Assembly: GCA_003644265.1 (NCBI GenBank)
Contig: QNBX01000011.1
Coordinates: 1-52,983 of the forward strand
Origin: Planctomycetota bacterium
GTDB lineage: Bacteria > Planctomycetota > B15-G4
Length of the DNA stretch: 52,983 bases
Reading direction: 5' to 3'
Numbering within the stretch: the first letter of the stretch is position 1; every line of letters begins with the position of its first letter. Made by a program: the position numbers and the translations under genes. Shown piece by piece: positions 40,831 through 49,249 of this stretch. Below the pieces are notes generated by a model that saw only the letters and a program-made list of their open reading frames with translations, was not told the DNA's origin and did not search any database.

Positions 40831-42215
40831 GCGGCCTCACCTTCTTCGAGCAGCACGCCCTTGATCAGCCCGTGCACCGCGCGCAGGTCGAGTTGTTCGC
40901 CCTGGGGCGGGAGCACACCCTGGCTACCCAGCAGCAGCGGCCAGAGCGCGGGGTCGTCCGGCAGGCGCCCGTGGCTTCCCGCCACCATGCAGGGGTCGAG
41001 GGGGATCACGTCCATCAGGGTCCGGAATCCGAGCTTCTTCTGCAGTAGCCGTCGCGCCACCCGCAGCTTCGGAAAGCGCAGGCCGGGGTCGAAGAACAGC
41101 TCGGCCGGGTCGTAGCCCGGCTTGCGGTGGATGTCGACCGTGCGTGCAAAGTCCGGCGCGCGCGCGTCGTCCAGCCAGTAGGGATAAGCGAACCAGGCAT
41201 CAGCCTGCGCCTCCAGCACGATCTGCCCCGCACGCGGGTGCTCGAGGCCGGCGGCTCGCCGCGACTCAGCGTGCAGCACCCGCCCCACTCCCGGCAGGCG
41301 CTCCAGCAGCGTGACCAGGGCTGGCACGTCCGCCGGGTCCGCTACATACACGTGGGCCACTTGGTGATCGCACACAGCAAAGGCGCGGCTGGCGCCGGCG
41401 TCCAGGGTCTCGCCCACCGAGCCCTGCCAGAGCGCGCGCAGCCAGCCCTCCCGGCGCAGCAGCCGGTTGGGGAAGACCGGGCGGCTCACGGCGCCGATGC
41501 CGTACTCGGAGACCACCACGACGTGCATGCCCGCGGCCTGGGCCACATCTGCGAGCCGGCCGGCCTCTGCGTCCACGGCGGCCGCATGAGCCGCCACGTC
41601 CGGCCCAGCCGGCCCCTGCTTCTGGAGCACGTAGTCCAGATGGGGCAAGTAGGCCAGCAACAGGTCGGGGCGCTCGTCCTCCAGCACAGACAGGCTGGCG
41701 TCCACGATCCAGCGCGTGGAGCGCAGGTCGGCCCCCGGCCCCCAGAAGCGAAACAACGGGAACGGCCCGTGACGGCGCTCCAGCGCCCCGCGGAGCTCGG
41801 GGGGCTGGGTGTACACCCCGGGCAGCTTGCGGCCGTCGGCCGGGTACTCTGGGCGTGGCGTGACCGAGACGTCCGCCGACGAGTACATGTTGTGCCACCA
41901 GAACATCTTGGCCACCTTGAGTCCGGGACGGCGCTCCCGGACCGTTTCCCAGACATTGGGCCCCTGCACCAGCCGATTGCTCTGATGCCAGAAACGCACC
42001 TCGGAGAGGTCATGCACGTACCAGCCGTTGCCGACGACGCCGTGACCGTCCGGCAGGCGGCCGGTGAGCATGGAGGCCTGGGCGCTGGTGGTGACCGCGG
42101 GCAGCACCGGACGCAGCTGCCGCGAGAAGCCTCGCTCGGCGAGGGCACGCAGGCGCGGGCCCATCAAGGAAGGGACCAAGCCCACGACATCGATCACGGC
42201 CAGGCGACGAGGCAT
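40827..42215 (-). CDS. Alkaline-phosphatase-superfamily phosphodiesterase-like protein (EboF-like)
   Basis: This is a 462-residue protein of the nucleotide pyrophosphatase/phosphodiesterase family. The opening VIDVVGLVPSLMG supplies the first Asp, and PAVTTSAQASMLTG the Thr nucleophile. LAYLPHLDYVLQ follows. In place of the usual SDHGM metal motif it has VVSEYGIGAVSRPVF, with Asp to Glu and His to Tyr. I recall the same SEYG motif from the EboF branch of the ebo cluster; this is recall, not a search. ATG 42215 follows TATGCT by only 6 nt and there is no Shine-Dalgarno sequence, so the transcript is probably leaderless. It is coupled to nadK. Confidence 0.82.
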   Translation of the reverse strand: MPRRLAVIDVVGLVPSLMGPRLRALAERGFSRQLRPVLPAVTTSAQASMLTGRLPDGHGVVGNGWYVHDLSEVRFWHQSNRLVQGPNVWETVRERRPGLKVAKMFWWHNMYSSADVSVTPRPEYPADGRKLPGVYTQPPELRGALERRHGPFPLFRFWGPGADLRSTRWIVDASLSVLEDERPDLLLAYLPHLDYVLQKQGPAGPDVAAHAAAVDAEAGRLADVAQAAGMHVVVVSEYGIGAVSRPVFPNRLLRREGWLRALWQGSVGETLDAGASRAFAVCDHQVAHVYVADPADVPALVTLLERLPGVGRVLHAESRRAAGLEHPRAGQIVLEAQADAWFAYPYWLDDARAPDFARTVDIHRKPGYDPAELFFDPGLRFPKLRVARRLLQKKLGFRTLMDVIPLDPCMVAGSHGRLPDDPALWPLLLGSQGVLPPQGEQLDLRAVHGLIKGVLLEEGEAA

Positions 42216-42221
42216 GGCGCG

Positions 42222-42227
42222 AGCATA
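42222..42227 (-). promoter_or_regulatory. -10 box of the phosphodiesterase-nadK pair, leaderless spacing
   Basis: TATGCT on the minus strand, 6 nt before ATG 42215. The transcription start should coincide with the start codon. Confidence 0.5.
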
Positions 42228-42350
42228 GCGGACCCCGCGCCTCGACAGTCCTCCGGGTCGGCCGAGTCGCTGCGCGGCTCCAGCTCGCGCGCCGCCCCCC
42301 CATCGCCTGAGCGCTCGGCGCCGCGCGCTGCGCGGATCCACGCCGGTCCC

Positions 42351-43304
42351 GTGGCTCGGCTGGTGGGACGCGTGGGCGCCGCCTGGCTGGGCAAGCCCGA
42401 CCTGGCGCCGTTCCTGGCCCTGCGCCTGAGCCGACCCGCCGACCTGGCCGCGGCCGCGCGCAACGAGATCGCCTTTCGCCTGGGCCTGCACCGCGCCGCC
42501 CGCCTGACCACGCTCAACGTCGAACTCACCAGCCGCTGCAACGTGGCCTGCAGCTACTGCGACGTGAGCACGCGACGGGGTCGACCCGCCCGCGACATGC
42601 CGCTCTCGCTGCTGGAGCGCCTGCTCGACACCACGCCGGGACTCACGACCCTGCTGCCGTTCCAGTGGGGCGAGCCCCTGCTCCATCCCGGGCTCGACGA
42701 CGCCGTGTCCATGGGCGCGACGCGCGGACTGGCGGTCTACCTCACCACCAACGGCACGCTCTTGGATGGCGAGCGCTTCGAGCGCCTGTCGCGTGCCGGG
42801 CTGCGCCGGCTCACGGTCTCGCTGGATGGCGGCGACGCCAGCCACCGCGCGCGCCGGGGCTACGCCCAAGGCCCCATCCTGGAGCGACTGGCCGACGCGC
42901 GCCGCGCCCAGCGCCAGCTGGGCCTGGGCACCGCGTTGGACGTGTCCATGGTTGTGGACCCAAGCGTGAGCCATGAGCTGAAGGAGTTCGGCGCGCGCCT
43001 GGCCCCGCTGTGCGACCGCGTGCAGTTCATCCCGCGCATGCAGCGCGGCCGGCGCACGAGGCCCTGTCGCGAGCCCTCACGCGGACTGGCGGTGGTCTTG
43101 AGCGATGGCCGCGTCACCACCTGCTGTGCCGATGTGCGCGGCGAGCTGGGCCTGGGTCACGTGGACGACGCGACCCTTTCGCAGCTGTATGCCGCGCGCC
43201 CTTGGCGCGAGTTGCGTAGCCGACAGCACAGCCTGCAGCTGCCCTCCCCCTGTGCTGAGTGCAGCGAGTGCTCCGTGCCCGGCGTCTCGGCTCGCTTCGC
43301 ATGA
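42351..43304 (+). CDS. Radical SAM protein with SPASM-like C-terminus
   Basis: This is a 317-residue protein. The radical SAM motif is LTSRCNVACSYCDVS (CxxxCxxC near residues 63-70), followed by PFQWGEPLLHPGLDDAV and VYLTTNGTLLDG as in PqqE/MoaA-like enzymes. The C-terminus has two Cys clusters (TTCCADV and CAECSECSVPG), typical of SPASM domains carrying an extra Fe-S cluster. The substrate is not predictable. GTG 42351 is the best start, but no Shine-Dalgarno sequence is visible and the frame is open further upstream, so the start is uncertain. It begins an overlapping four-gene operon. Confidence 0.85.
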   Translation: MARLVGRVGAAWLGKPDLAPFLALRLSRPADLAAAARNEIAFRLGLHRAARLTTLNVELTSRCNVACSYCDVSTRRGRPARDMPLSLLERLLDTTPGLTTLLPFQWGEPLLHPGLDDAVSMGATRGLAVYLTTNGTLLDGERFERLSRAGLRRLTVSLDGGDASHRARRGYAQGPILERLADARRAQRQLGLGTALDVSMVVDPSVSHELKEFGARLAPLCDRVQFIPRMQRGRRTRPCREPSRGLAVVLSDGRVTTCCADVRGELGLGHVDDATLSQLYAARPWRELRSRQHSLQLPSPCAECSECSVPGVSARFA

Positions 43305-44464
43305 ACCTGCGCAGCCGACTGATCGAGTCGCTCAAGCGCCTGGACTCGGGCCTCGGGCGGGTGGCCGTGCCGCTGCTGGCCGGCGCCCCGCGCCCGCTGC
43401 CCGCAGCTCCCGACGACGCGTTGGTCGTGCGTCTCTGGGGGCTGGGCAATCTGGCGCTCATGGCGCCCCGGTTGGCGCCGTGGCCGGGCCGCCGACTGCG
43501 CCTGCTCACCTTCGCGCGACAGCGGGCCTTCGTGCAGCGACACCTGCCCCAGATCGAGGCGCTGTACCTGCCTGAGCCCTGCTCCCCAGGCTTCCTGCCC
43601 GCGCTGGCGCAGGCGCTCTGGCGTTTGCATCGCGACCCGCCGCAGGTGGTCATCGACGCCGAGACGTTCCTGAGTTCGCCGGCCCTGTTGGTGCGCTGCG
43701 CAACACCGGCTCCGTTGGTGGGCATGGACACGCCCGGGCAACACCGCGGGCCCCTGCTCGACCGCAAGCTGAGCTACGACCCCACGCGGCACGTCGCGGT
43801 CACGTTTGCCGCGCTGTTCGATGCCGCAGGGTTGCCGGCGGCACCCGGCGCCAAGCCCCTGCGCCGTGACCCTGAGCGTCAGTCGCAGTTGGCAGCACGA
43901 CTGGGGCTCAACGGCCCCGGGCCGCTGGTGCTGCTGCACCCCGGCTCGGGCGACCACTTTCCAGGGCGCCGCTGGGATCCGTCACGCTTTGCCGAGCTGG
44001 CCCGCGCGCTGCGTCGCGGCGGTGCGCGCGTGGGCATCACGGGCGCCGCCTGCGAACGCCCGCGCACGCGCGCCGTGGCGCAGGCCGCGGGCCCCGGCGT
44101 GCTCGATCTGGGCGGCTGCGTCGATGCCGGCGGGCTCAGCGACCTGCTCGGGCTGGCGCGGCTGCTGGTGACCAACGACACCGGGCCGCTGCACCTGGCC
44201 GACGCCCTCGCGGTGCCGGTGGTCGGGCTGTTCGGCCCCAATACGCCTCACCGCTACGGACCTCGCGGCCCCCGCGCCATCGCGCTCTTCGCAGACCTGC
44301 CCTGCAGCCCGTGCCTGGACGACCGCCTGGCCAAGCGCAGCCGCTGCCGCGACCCCCGCTGCATGTCCGCGCTGCGAGTCCGGGACGTGCTCGCCGCCTG
44401 CCAGACAGCGCTGCGCTCGCGCTCCGCGACGCCTTTGGAGGCAGCCCTTGCCCTCCCGCGTTGA
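43301..44464 (+). CDS. Heptosyltransferase-like GT9 glycosyltransferase
   Basis: This is a 387-residue GT-B enzyme of family GT9. Motifs: VVRLWGLGNLALMAPRL (acceptor domain), PLVLLHPGSGDHFPGRRW, and the donor-site helix LARLLVTNDTGPLHLADALAVPVVGLFGPNTPHRYGP. The hallmark NDTGPLHLA block is clear. These enzymes add heptose or another sugar to an LPS-like core. The C-terminus adds a Cys-rich stretch (CSPCLDDRLAKRSRCRDPRCM) that I do not know as a general family feature; it could bind metal. ATG 43301 overlaps the radical SAM stop (ATGA). Confidence 0.88.
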   Translation: MNLRSRLIESLKRLDSGLGRVAVPLLAGAPRPLPAAPDDALVVRLWGLGNLALMAPRLAPWPGRRLRLLTFARQRAFVQRHLPQIEALYLPEPCSPGFLPALAQALWRLHRDPPQVVIDAETFLSSPALLVRCATPAPLVGMDTPGQHRGPLLDRKLSYDPTRHVAVTFAALFDAAGLPAAPGAKPLRRDPERQSQLAARLGLNGPGPLVLLHPGSGDHFPGRRWDPSRFAELARALRRGGARVGITGAACERPRTRAVAQAAGPGVLDLGGCVDAGGLSDLLGLARLLVTNDTGPLHLADALAVPVVGLFGPNTPHRYGPRGPRAIALFADLPCSPCLDDRLAKRSRCRDPRCMSALRVRDVLAACQTALRSRSATPLEAALALPR

Positions 44465-45494
44465 GTCGCTGCGCCGCTACCTGGCCCTGGGGCGCGCGGT
44501 GCTGCGGGCTCGGCGCGCGCCCTTCGATCCCTTCAAGCTGACCTGGATCCTGGGCGAACAGTGTTCGTTGCGCTGTCGCACCTGCGGGCTCTGGCACCGA
44601 CCGCACCAGGGGCCGTCCCTGTCGCAGGTGCGCGAGGTCATCCAGCACAATCCCCAGCTCACCTGGGTCAACCTCTCGGGCGGAGACTTCGTCGAGCGCA
44701 GCGACGCGCCCGCGCTGGTGGAGGCCGTAGCCCACGGCCTGCCCGACCTGGCCTTGCTCGATTTCCCCACCGCGGGCCAGGACGAACGCGGCGCGCTGGC
44801 GGCGCTGGAGCCGGCGCTGGACAGCGACGTCCCGCGCATCTACGTGAGCGTCAGCCTGGACGGCCCGGATGACGTGCACGACAAGCTGCGTGGACGCGAC
44901 GGCGCGGCGGCTCGCGCGCGCGCCACGTACAGGCGCCTGGCGTCCATCCGGCGGCGCGGCCTGAGCGTGGTGGTGGGGACCACGCTCTCACGGCACAACC
45001 TCGAGGCGGGCACCGATGCCGCGCGCGTGTTGCCCGACGGGATCGAAGCGGAGCGCGTGCATCTCAACCTGGCGCACGACTCCCCGCACTACTACCGCAA
45101 CGGCGTGGGCAGCGCGGCCGCGCCCGAGGTCACCCAGGCGGCGCTGGACGCGCTGCGGCGGCGACGCCGGTTCTCGCTCGCACCGCTGGCGCTGATGGAG
45201 CGTCGCTACTGGAGCCTGGCGCGGCAGTTCCTCAAGCACGGTCGCGTGCAGGGCAGCTGCGGGGCGCTGGTGGCCAGCGTGTTCCTGGCATCGGACCTGA
45301 CGCTCTACCCCTGCTCGATCTACGACCGCCCGCTGGGGAGCTTGCCTGAGCTGGGCTGGTCCCTGCGCGAGCTGGCGCGGCGCCCGGCGGCACGCCAAGC
45401 GCGCGACGACGCGGAGCGCGGCACCTGCCCCGGATGCTGGTCCCCGTGCGAGGCCTTCCCCACGCTCCTGGCCGGCTTCGGGCGCACGCTGTGA
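44448..45494 (+). CDS. Radical SAM protein with Cys-rich C-terminus
   Basis: This is a 348-residue protein. The motif LGEQCSLRCRTCGLW holds CxxxCxxC near residues 41-48, followed by WVNLSGGDFVERSD and VSVSLDGPDDVHDKLRG. The C-terminus has YPCSIYD and TCPGCWSPCEAF, a CxxCxxxC set for an auxiliary cluster. The start is TTG 44448, supported by GGAGG at 44436-44440; it overlaps the GT9 gene by 17 nt. The substrate is unknown. The context (GT9 and a membrane glycosyltransferase) points to modification of a sugar, lipid or polymer intermediate. Confidence 0.87.
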   Translation: MPSRVESLRRYLALGRAVLRARRAPFDPFKLTWILGEQCSLRCRTCGLWHRPHQGPSLSQVREVIQHNPQLTWVNLSGGDFVERSDAPALVEAVAHGLPDLALLDFPTAGQDERGALAALEPALDSDVPRIYVSVSLDGPDDVHDKLRGRDGAAARARATYRRLASIRRRGLSVVVGTTLSRHNLEAGTDAARVLPDGIEAERVHLNLAHDSPHYYRNGVGSAAAPEVTQAALDALRRRRRFSLAPLALMERRYWSLARQFLKHGRVQGSCGALVASVFLASDLTLYPCSIYDRPLGSLPELGWSLRELARRPAARQARDDAERGTCPGCWSPCEAFPTLLAGFGRTL

Positions 45495-47257
45495 ACCGTG
45501 CGCTGGCGTGGGTGCTCGCGGCGGCGCTGCTAGGACACGGCCTGGGGCTGGCCAACGGCTTTGTGTACGACGACCACCGCTTCGTGCGGGAGAACCCGGC
45601 GCTGCTGACGCTCACACCGACCGCCGCGCTGCTGGACGCGTCCACCCACACAGCCGACGCCGACCGCGATGTCTACCGCCCGCTGCGCGCCCTGGGCCAC
45701 GCCTTCGATCTGCGCGCCTGGGGGCCGGACCCCTTTGGCTTTCATCTGCACTCGCTGCTGGCGCAGCTCTTGGCGGTGACGCTGGCCTGGGCCCTGCTGC
45801 GCGCGCTGTTCGGTGACGTCGCGGCCGCCACCGGCGCCGGGCTGCTGGCGGTTCACCCGGCAGGTGTGGAGGTGGCCGGCTGGATCTCCAGTCGGGGAGA
45901 TCAGTACGCGCTGATCGGCACGCTGGCCACGCTCTGGTTGCTGCTGCCCGAGCGACGCGGGCGCGCGCGCGTGCTCGCCCTGTGCGCCGCGGCCCTCCTG
46001 GCCGGCCTGGCCACCCTGGGCAAGGAGTCCGCCGCCGTGGTGCCCGGCATCGTGCTGCTGCATGACCTCGTCTTGCGCAGCCGGCGGCGCGTGCTCGAGC
46101 CGCTGAGCGCCGCCCTGGGTGTCGCCGCGGCTGTGTGCCTGCGGCAGCTGGCCCTCGACGGCGCCAGCCCCATCCAGGTCCCCCCTCATGGGGGCAGCGC
46201 CGTGACTCAGGTGGGCTGGGCGCTCTACGGTCTGGCGCGGCTGGCCGAGCACCTCGTGCTGCCGTCACAGCTCAGCATTGACCCGCCCCAGGAGCTCTGG
46301 GCGAGGGGCGGAGGCGTGTTCTTGCGCCCGCTCACCTGGGTCGGCGCGGCGCTGCTCGCCGCCCCGCTGTTGCTCTGGCGCCGGCGCCCGCAGCTCGCCT
46401 TCCTGACCGGCTGGGCCCTGCTGGCCTGGCTGCCCTCGGGCAGCCTGCTGGTGACGCTGCGGACGCTGGTCACCGATCGCGCGGCCTACCCCCTGTTGGC
46501 CCCGCTGGGAGCCTGCCTGGGGCTGCTGATCGCCGAGCGGCGCCGCCGCGCCGGTCAGGGGCTCAAGCTCCCCGTGGCTGCGTCCTGCGGCCCCGGCGAG
46601 GGAAGCGCACCCGTATCCTGCACCTGGCGCCGCAGAGCCTCGCGCGTGGGCGTGGGACTGCTGCTCGCCCTGGCCCTGGTCTGTGCCCGGCGCACCCAGG
46701 TGTTTCGCAGCGATCAGACCCTGTGGACCAACGCGCTGCTCCAGAACCCCGACTCCGTGCGGGCGCGGCTGGGTCTGGCCATGAGCGCCACCAGCACGGA
46801 TCAGGCCACGGCCCTGCTGGAGCAGGCTGTGGCCGCCGCCCCGCCCCGGAGCAAGCAACGCGCCGCGGCCCTGGCGCGCCTGGGCGACCACCTGTTGGCC
46901 GTGGTCGGCGATCCGGGCGCGGCCTCGGTGGTGCTGGCTCAGGCCGTCGCTGCGCTGCAGCACTGGGCTCGTGTGGAGGGCCGCGCCAGCGACGATCTTC
47001 CGGCCAGTATCGGTTCTCTGGCCGAGGCGCTCGACCGCCTGGGGCGGCACGCCGAAGCCGAGTCCGTCTTGCGCGCGGCGGCGGCGGCGAGCGCGCGTCC
47101 GGCGCCGCTGATTCTCAAGTGGGCCTTGCTGCAGCGCGTGCGCGCCGACGCCACACAGGACCGCGCCCTCGCCGCCCGGGCCGAGCAGACCCTGGCGGAA
47201 GCGGAGGCCTTGGCACCGGACGACCCGCTGGTGCGCGCTGTTCGATCGCGCTGGTGA
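45491..47257 (+). CDS. TMTC-like membrane glycosyltransferase with TPR tail
   Basis: This is a 588-residue protein. Residues 1-400 form about ten membrane helices with the GT-C motifs GFVYDDHRFVRENPAL (the Asp-Asp loop) and HPAGVEVAGWISSRGDQ (HPxxxExxxWxxxRxD). These resemble TMTC-type O-mannosyltransferases, which use lipid-linked donors. Residues 430-588 are TPR-like helices (LGLAMSATSTDQATALLEQA and others), probably outside the membrane. GTG 45491 overlaps the upstream stop (GTGA). It closes the operon; the likely reaction is transfer of the sugar to an exported protein or polymer. Confidence 0.85.
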   Translation: MNRALAWVLAAALLGHGLGLANGFVYDDHRFVRENPALLTLTPTAALLDASTHTADADRDVYRPLRALGHAFDLRAWGPDPFGFHLHSLLAQLLAVTLAWALLRALFGDVAAATGAGLLAVHPAGVEVAGWISSRGDQYALIGTLATLWLLLPERRGRARVLALCAAALLAGLATLGKESAAVVPGIVLLHDLVLRSRRRVLEPLSAALGVAAAVCLRQLALDGASPIQVPPHGGSAVTQVGWALYGLARLAEHLVLPSQLSIDPPQELWARGGGVFLRPLTWVGAALLAAPLLLWRRRPQLAFLTGWALLAWLPSGSLLVTLRTLVTDRAAYPLLAPLGACLGLLIAERRRRAGQGLKLPVAASCGPGEGSAPVSCTWRRRASRVGVGLLLALALVCARRTQVFRSDQTLWTNALLQNPDSVRARLGLAMSATSTDQATALLEQAVAAAPPRSKQRAAALARLGDHLLAVVGDPGAASVVLAQAVAALQHWARVEGRASDDLPASIGSLAEALDRLGRHAEAESVLRAAAAASARPAPLILKWALLQRVRADATQDRALAARAEQTLAEAEALAPDDPLVRAVRSRW

Positions 47258-47284
47258 CTCAGCCCAGTAGGCCCCGCCCCAGGC

Positions 47285-47860
47285 TCAGCCGTCAGCAGGC
47301 TTCTTCTTGCCCTTGTTCTTCTTCTTGGCGTCGCCGCCGCCGCTGCTGCTGGACGCGCCCGTCGAAGCGCCCCCGCCGTCGGAGTTCGAGGGCCGCTTGC
47401 TGAAGCTGAGCTTCTGCTTGGCGCGAGCCATCTTGGGCTGGTTCTTCTCCGGGAGCAGGCTCCTCATTTTCTTGCGCAGCGGCAAGGCCGCACGCTTCTT
47501 GTAGTTGGCCATGGCGAAGAGCGGCTCACCGTAACGCCCCTTGCCCTCCACGAGCTCAGGGTGGATGAAGAGCGGCGTTCCATCCACGTCGGGCACCACG
47601 ATGGCGCCGCTCGGCAGCACCGTGCCCTCGCGCTTGTACCTCTCGAGCTGGCGACGGGCACCCTCCAGGCGGCCCTGCAGGCGACGCTCATGGGGAGTCA
47701 GCGCCATGACCCGCGGGCCGATCGTCGCCGTGGCCGGCGCCAGAGTGACGACATCGGCCTCGGTCAGCACGACGTCGTCGGTGCCAGCCATCCAGGCGAA
47801 GGTTCCCACGACGCCAGCGACGCCAATCAGGACCAGGGCAGACAGGGGAGAGTTGCTCAC
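47285..47860 (-). CDS. Membrane-anchored protein with Lys-rich disordered tail
   Basis: This is a 191-residue protein. One N-terminal membrane helix (residues 7-25) is followed by a small charged domain with VLPSGAIVVPDVDGTPLFIH and a helical EGARRQLERYKREG stretch. After residue 115 the sequence becomes a Lys/Arg/Ser/Gly-rich tail, ending DAKKKNKGKKKP. The start is GTG 47860 with GAGG 7 nt upstream. No family recognised. It is convergent with the TMTC-like gene and divergent from the DUF1573 gene over 270 nt. Confidence 0.65.
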   Translation of the reverse strand: MSNSPLSALVLIGVAGVVGTFAWMAGTDDVVLTEADVVTLAPATATIGPRVMALTPHERRLQGRLEGARRQLERYKREGTVLPSGAIVVPDVDGTPLFIHPELVEGKGRYGEPLFAMANYKKRAALPLRKKMRSLLPEKNQPKMARAKQKLSFSKRPSNSDGGGASTGASSSSGGGDAKKKNKGKKKPADG

Positions 47861-48060
47861 GGGAGGACCTCTACTGGATGAACGATCGGGTGGAGTACAG
47901 CTGCGGGCAGCGGGTCGGTGATTCGGGAACCGAACCCAGTGCTCGGGATGGGACGAAACCTGGCCATAGCGAACAGCCCCGTCGCCAATCAGCTTAACGC
48001 GTGATCAACAATCGAGCCGCGCGGATTGCAGCCTCGCACCCTGGTACGATGCTCCGTAAC

Positions 48061-48095
48061 AGGCTGCGAGCCCAATTCCGAGGACTTCGCAGCCT
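48061..48095 (+). promoter_or_regulatory. Leader hairpin of the DUF1573 operon
   Basis: AGGCTGCGA and TCGCAGCCT form a perfect 9-bp stem with a 17-nt loop. A TACGAT box at 48045-48050 precedes it and would start transcription at about 48057, so the hairpin would begin near +5. It may protect the 5' end of the mRNA or regulate it. The 270-nt gap also holds TTCGG-GAA-CCGAA (near 47922). Confidence 0.45.
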
Positions 48096-48130
48096 CCCCG
48101 GATGTCCGGAGAACCCCTGAGATCTGACCC

Positions 48131-49249
48131 ATGATGCACCGGATTGCCCTGCTTTCGACTCTGATCACCGCCCTGATCGCCGCCCCTGCGGCCCATTCGG
48201 CGCCCGCCCTGGACAACCTGTTCCGACTGGAAGCCAGCCCATCCGCCGTCGATTTCGGCGAGGCGTTTGAGGGTGAGGTCCTGCATCAGAAGGTGACCGT
48301 CACCAACACGGGCGACGAGCCCTGGCCGGTGCACCGCATCCAGACCAGCTGCGGCTGCACGGTGGCCAAGCTGTTCGATGACGCCGGCGCGGAAGTGCCC
48401 ACCAAGCCCACCGGCAGCGAGCCCATCATCGTGCTCGAGCCCGGCGCGTCCATGCACACCGAGGTCGAGTTCCGCACGGCCGGCAAGCACGGCAAAGTCA
48501 GCCAGACCATGCAGATCTATCACACCGATCAGGGCGTGCCGCCGGTGGCCATCCCGGTCAGCGTGCAAGTCAGCCGTGCGCTGGCAGTCAACCCGCGCTG
48601 GGTCAACCTGGGCAACCTCAAGAAGTCGGACAGCCTGACCCAGGAGATCACGGTCGAGGCGATCGAGATCGGTGACTGGGACATCACGGGCTTCGCGAGT
48701 CAGGTCGAAGGCCAGCAGCTGCCCAGTTGGTTGGAGTTCAACGTGCTCGACAAGGAGGGCGCCGTGCGCCGGGTCGAGATCTCGATCAACGGCCCGCTGC
48801 CCGTGGGCGCGCTCTCTCCGCGGATCAAGATCCAGATCGACCACCCACGCATCAAGGGCGTCGACTTCACCATGACGGGCATCGTGCGGGCCAACGTCAG
48901 CTTCGACAGCGGCCAGGCCAACCTCCAGGAGAACCTGAACTTCGAGCAGTTCGCTCCCGAGGAGCAGGTCACACGCACCCTGCACATCGTCAACTCCGCC
49001 CCCGACGAGCCCTATCTGCTGGAGGACGTCGAGGTGCAGTCCAAGCAGTCGGAGTTCTTCACGGTCAGCACCAAGGAGATTCGCCCCGGCATCGAGTACG
49101 AGGTCAGCCTCACCGCGGACGGCTCCATCGGACTCCCGTTCTTCCGGGGCAACCTGCTGCTCAAGGCCAAGCACCCCGACGTGGCCAGCAAGCTGATCCC
49201 GTTCCACGGCTGGGTACGACAGCCCAAGCCCGCTGGCCGCGGGAATTGA
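48131..49249 (+). CDS. DUF1573 domain secreted protein
   Basis: This is a 372-residue protein with a signal peptide (MMHRIALLSTLITALIAAPA). The DUF1573 domain follows: DFGEAFEGEVLHQKVTVTNTG and IQTSCGCTVA, where the CGC motif is the family hallmark. Two more Ig-like beta-sandwich segments follow, one with FDSGQANLQENLNFEQF near residue 265. DUF1573 proteins are common in planctomycetes and Bacteroidetes; their function is unknown. ATG 48131 or 48134 are both possible; the ribosome site is weak. The stop overlaps the sulfatase-fold gene by 4 nt. Confidence 0.85.
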   Translation: MMHRIALLSTLITALIAAPAAHSAPALDNLFRLEASPSAVDFGEAFEGEVLHQKVTVTNTGDEPWPVHRIQTSCGCTVAKLFDDAGAEVPTKPTGSEPIIVLEPGASMHTEVEFRTAGKHGKVSQTMQIYHTDQGVPPVAIPVSVQVSRALAVNPRWVNLGNLKKSDSLTQEITVEAIEIGDWDITGFASQVEGQQLPSWLEFNVLDKEGAVRRVEISINGPLPVGALSPRIKIQIDHPRIKGVDFTMTGIVRANVSFDSGQANLQENLNFEQFAPEEQVTRTLHIVNSAPDEPYLLEDVEVQSKQSEFFTVSTKEIRPGIEYEVSLTADGSIGLPFFRGNLLLKAKHPDVASKLIPFHGWVRQPKPAGRGN

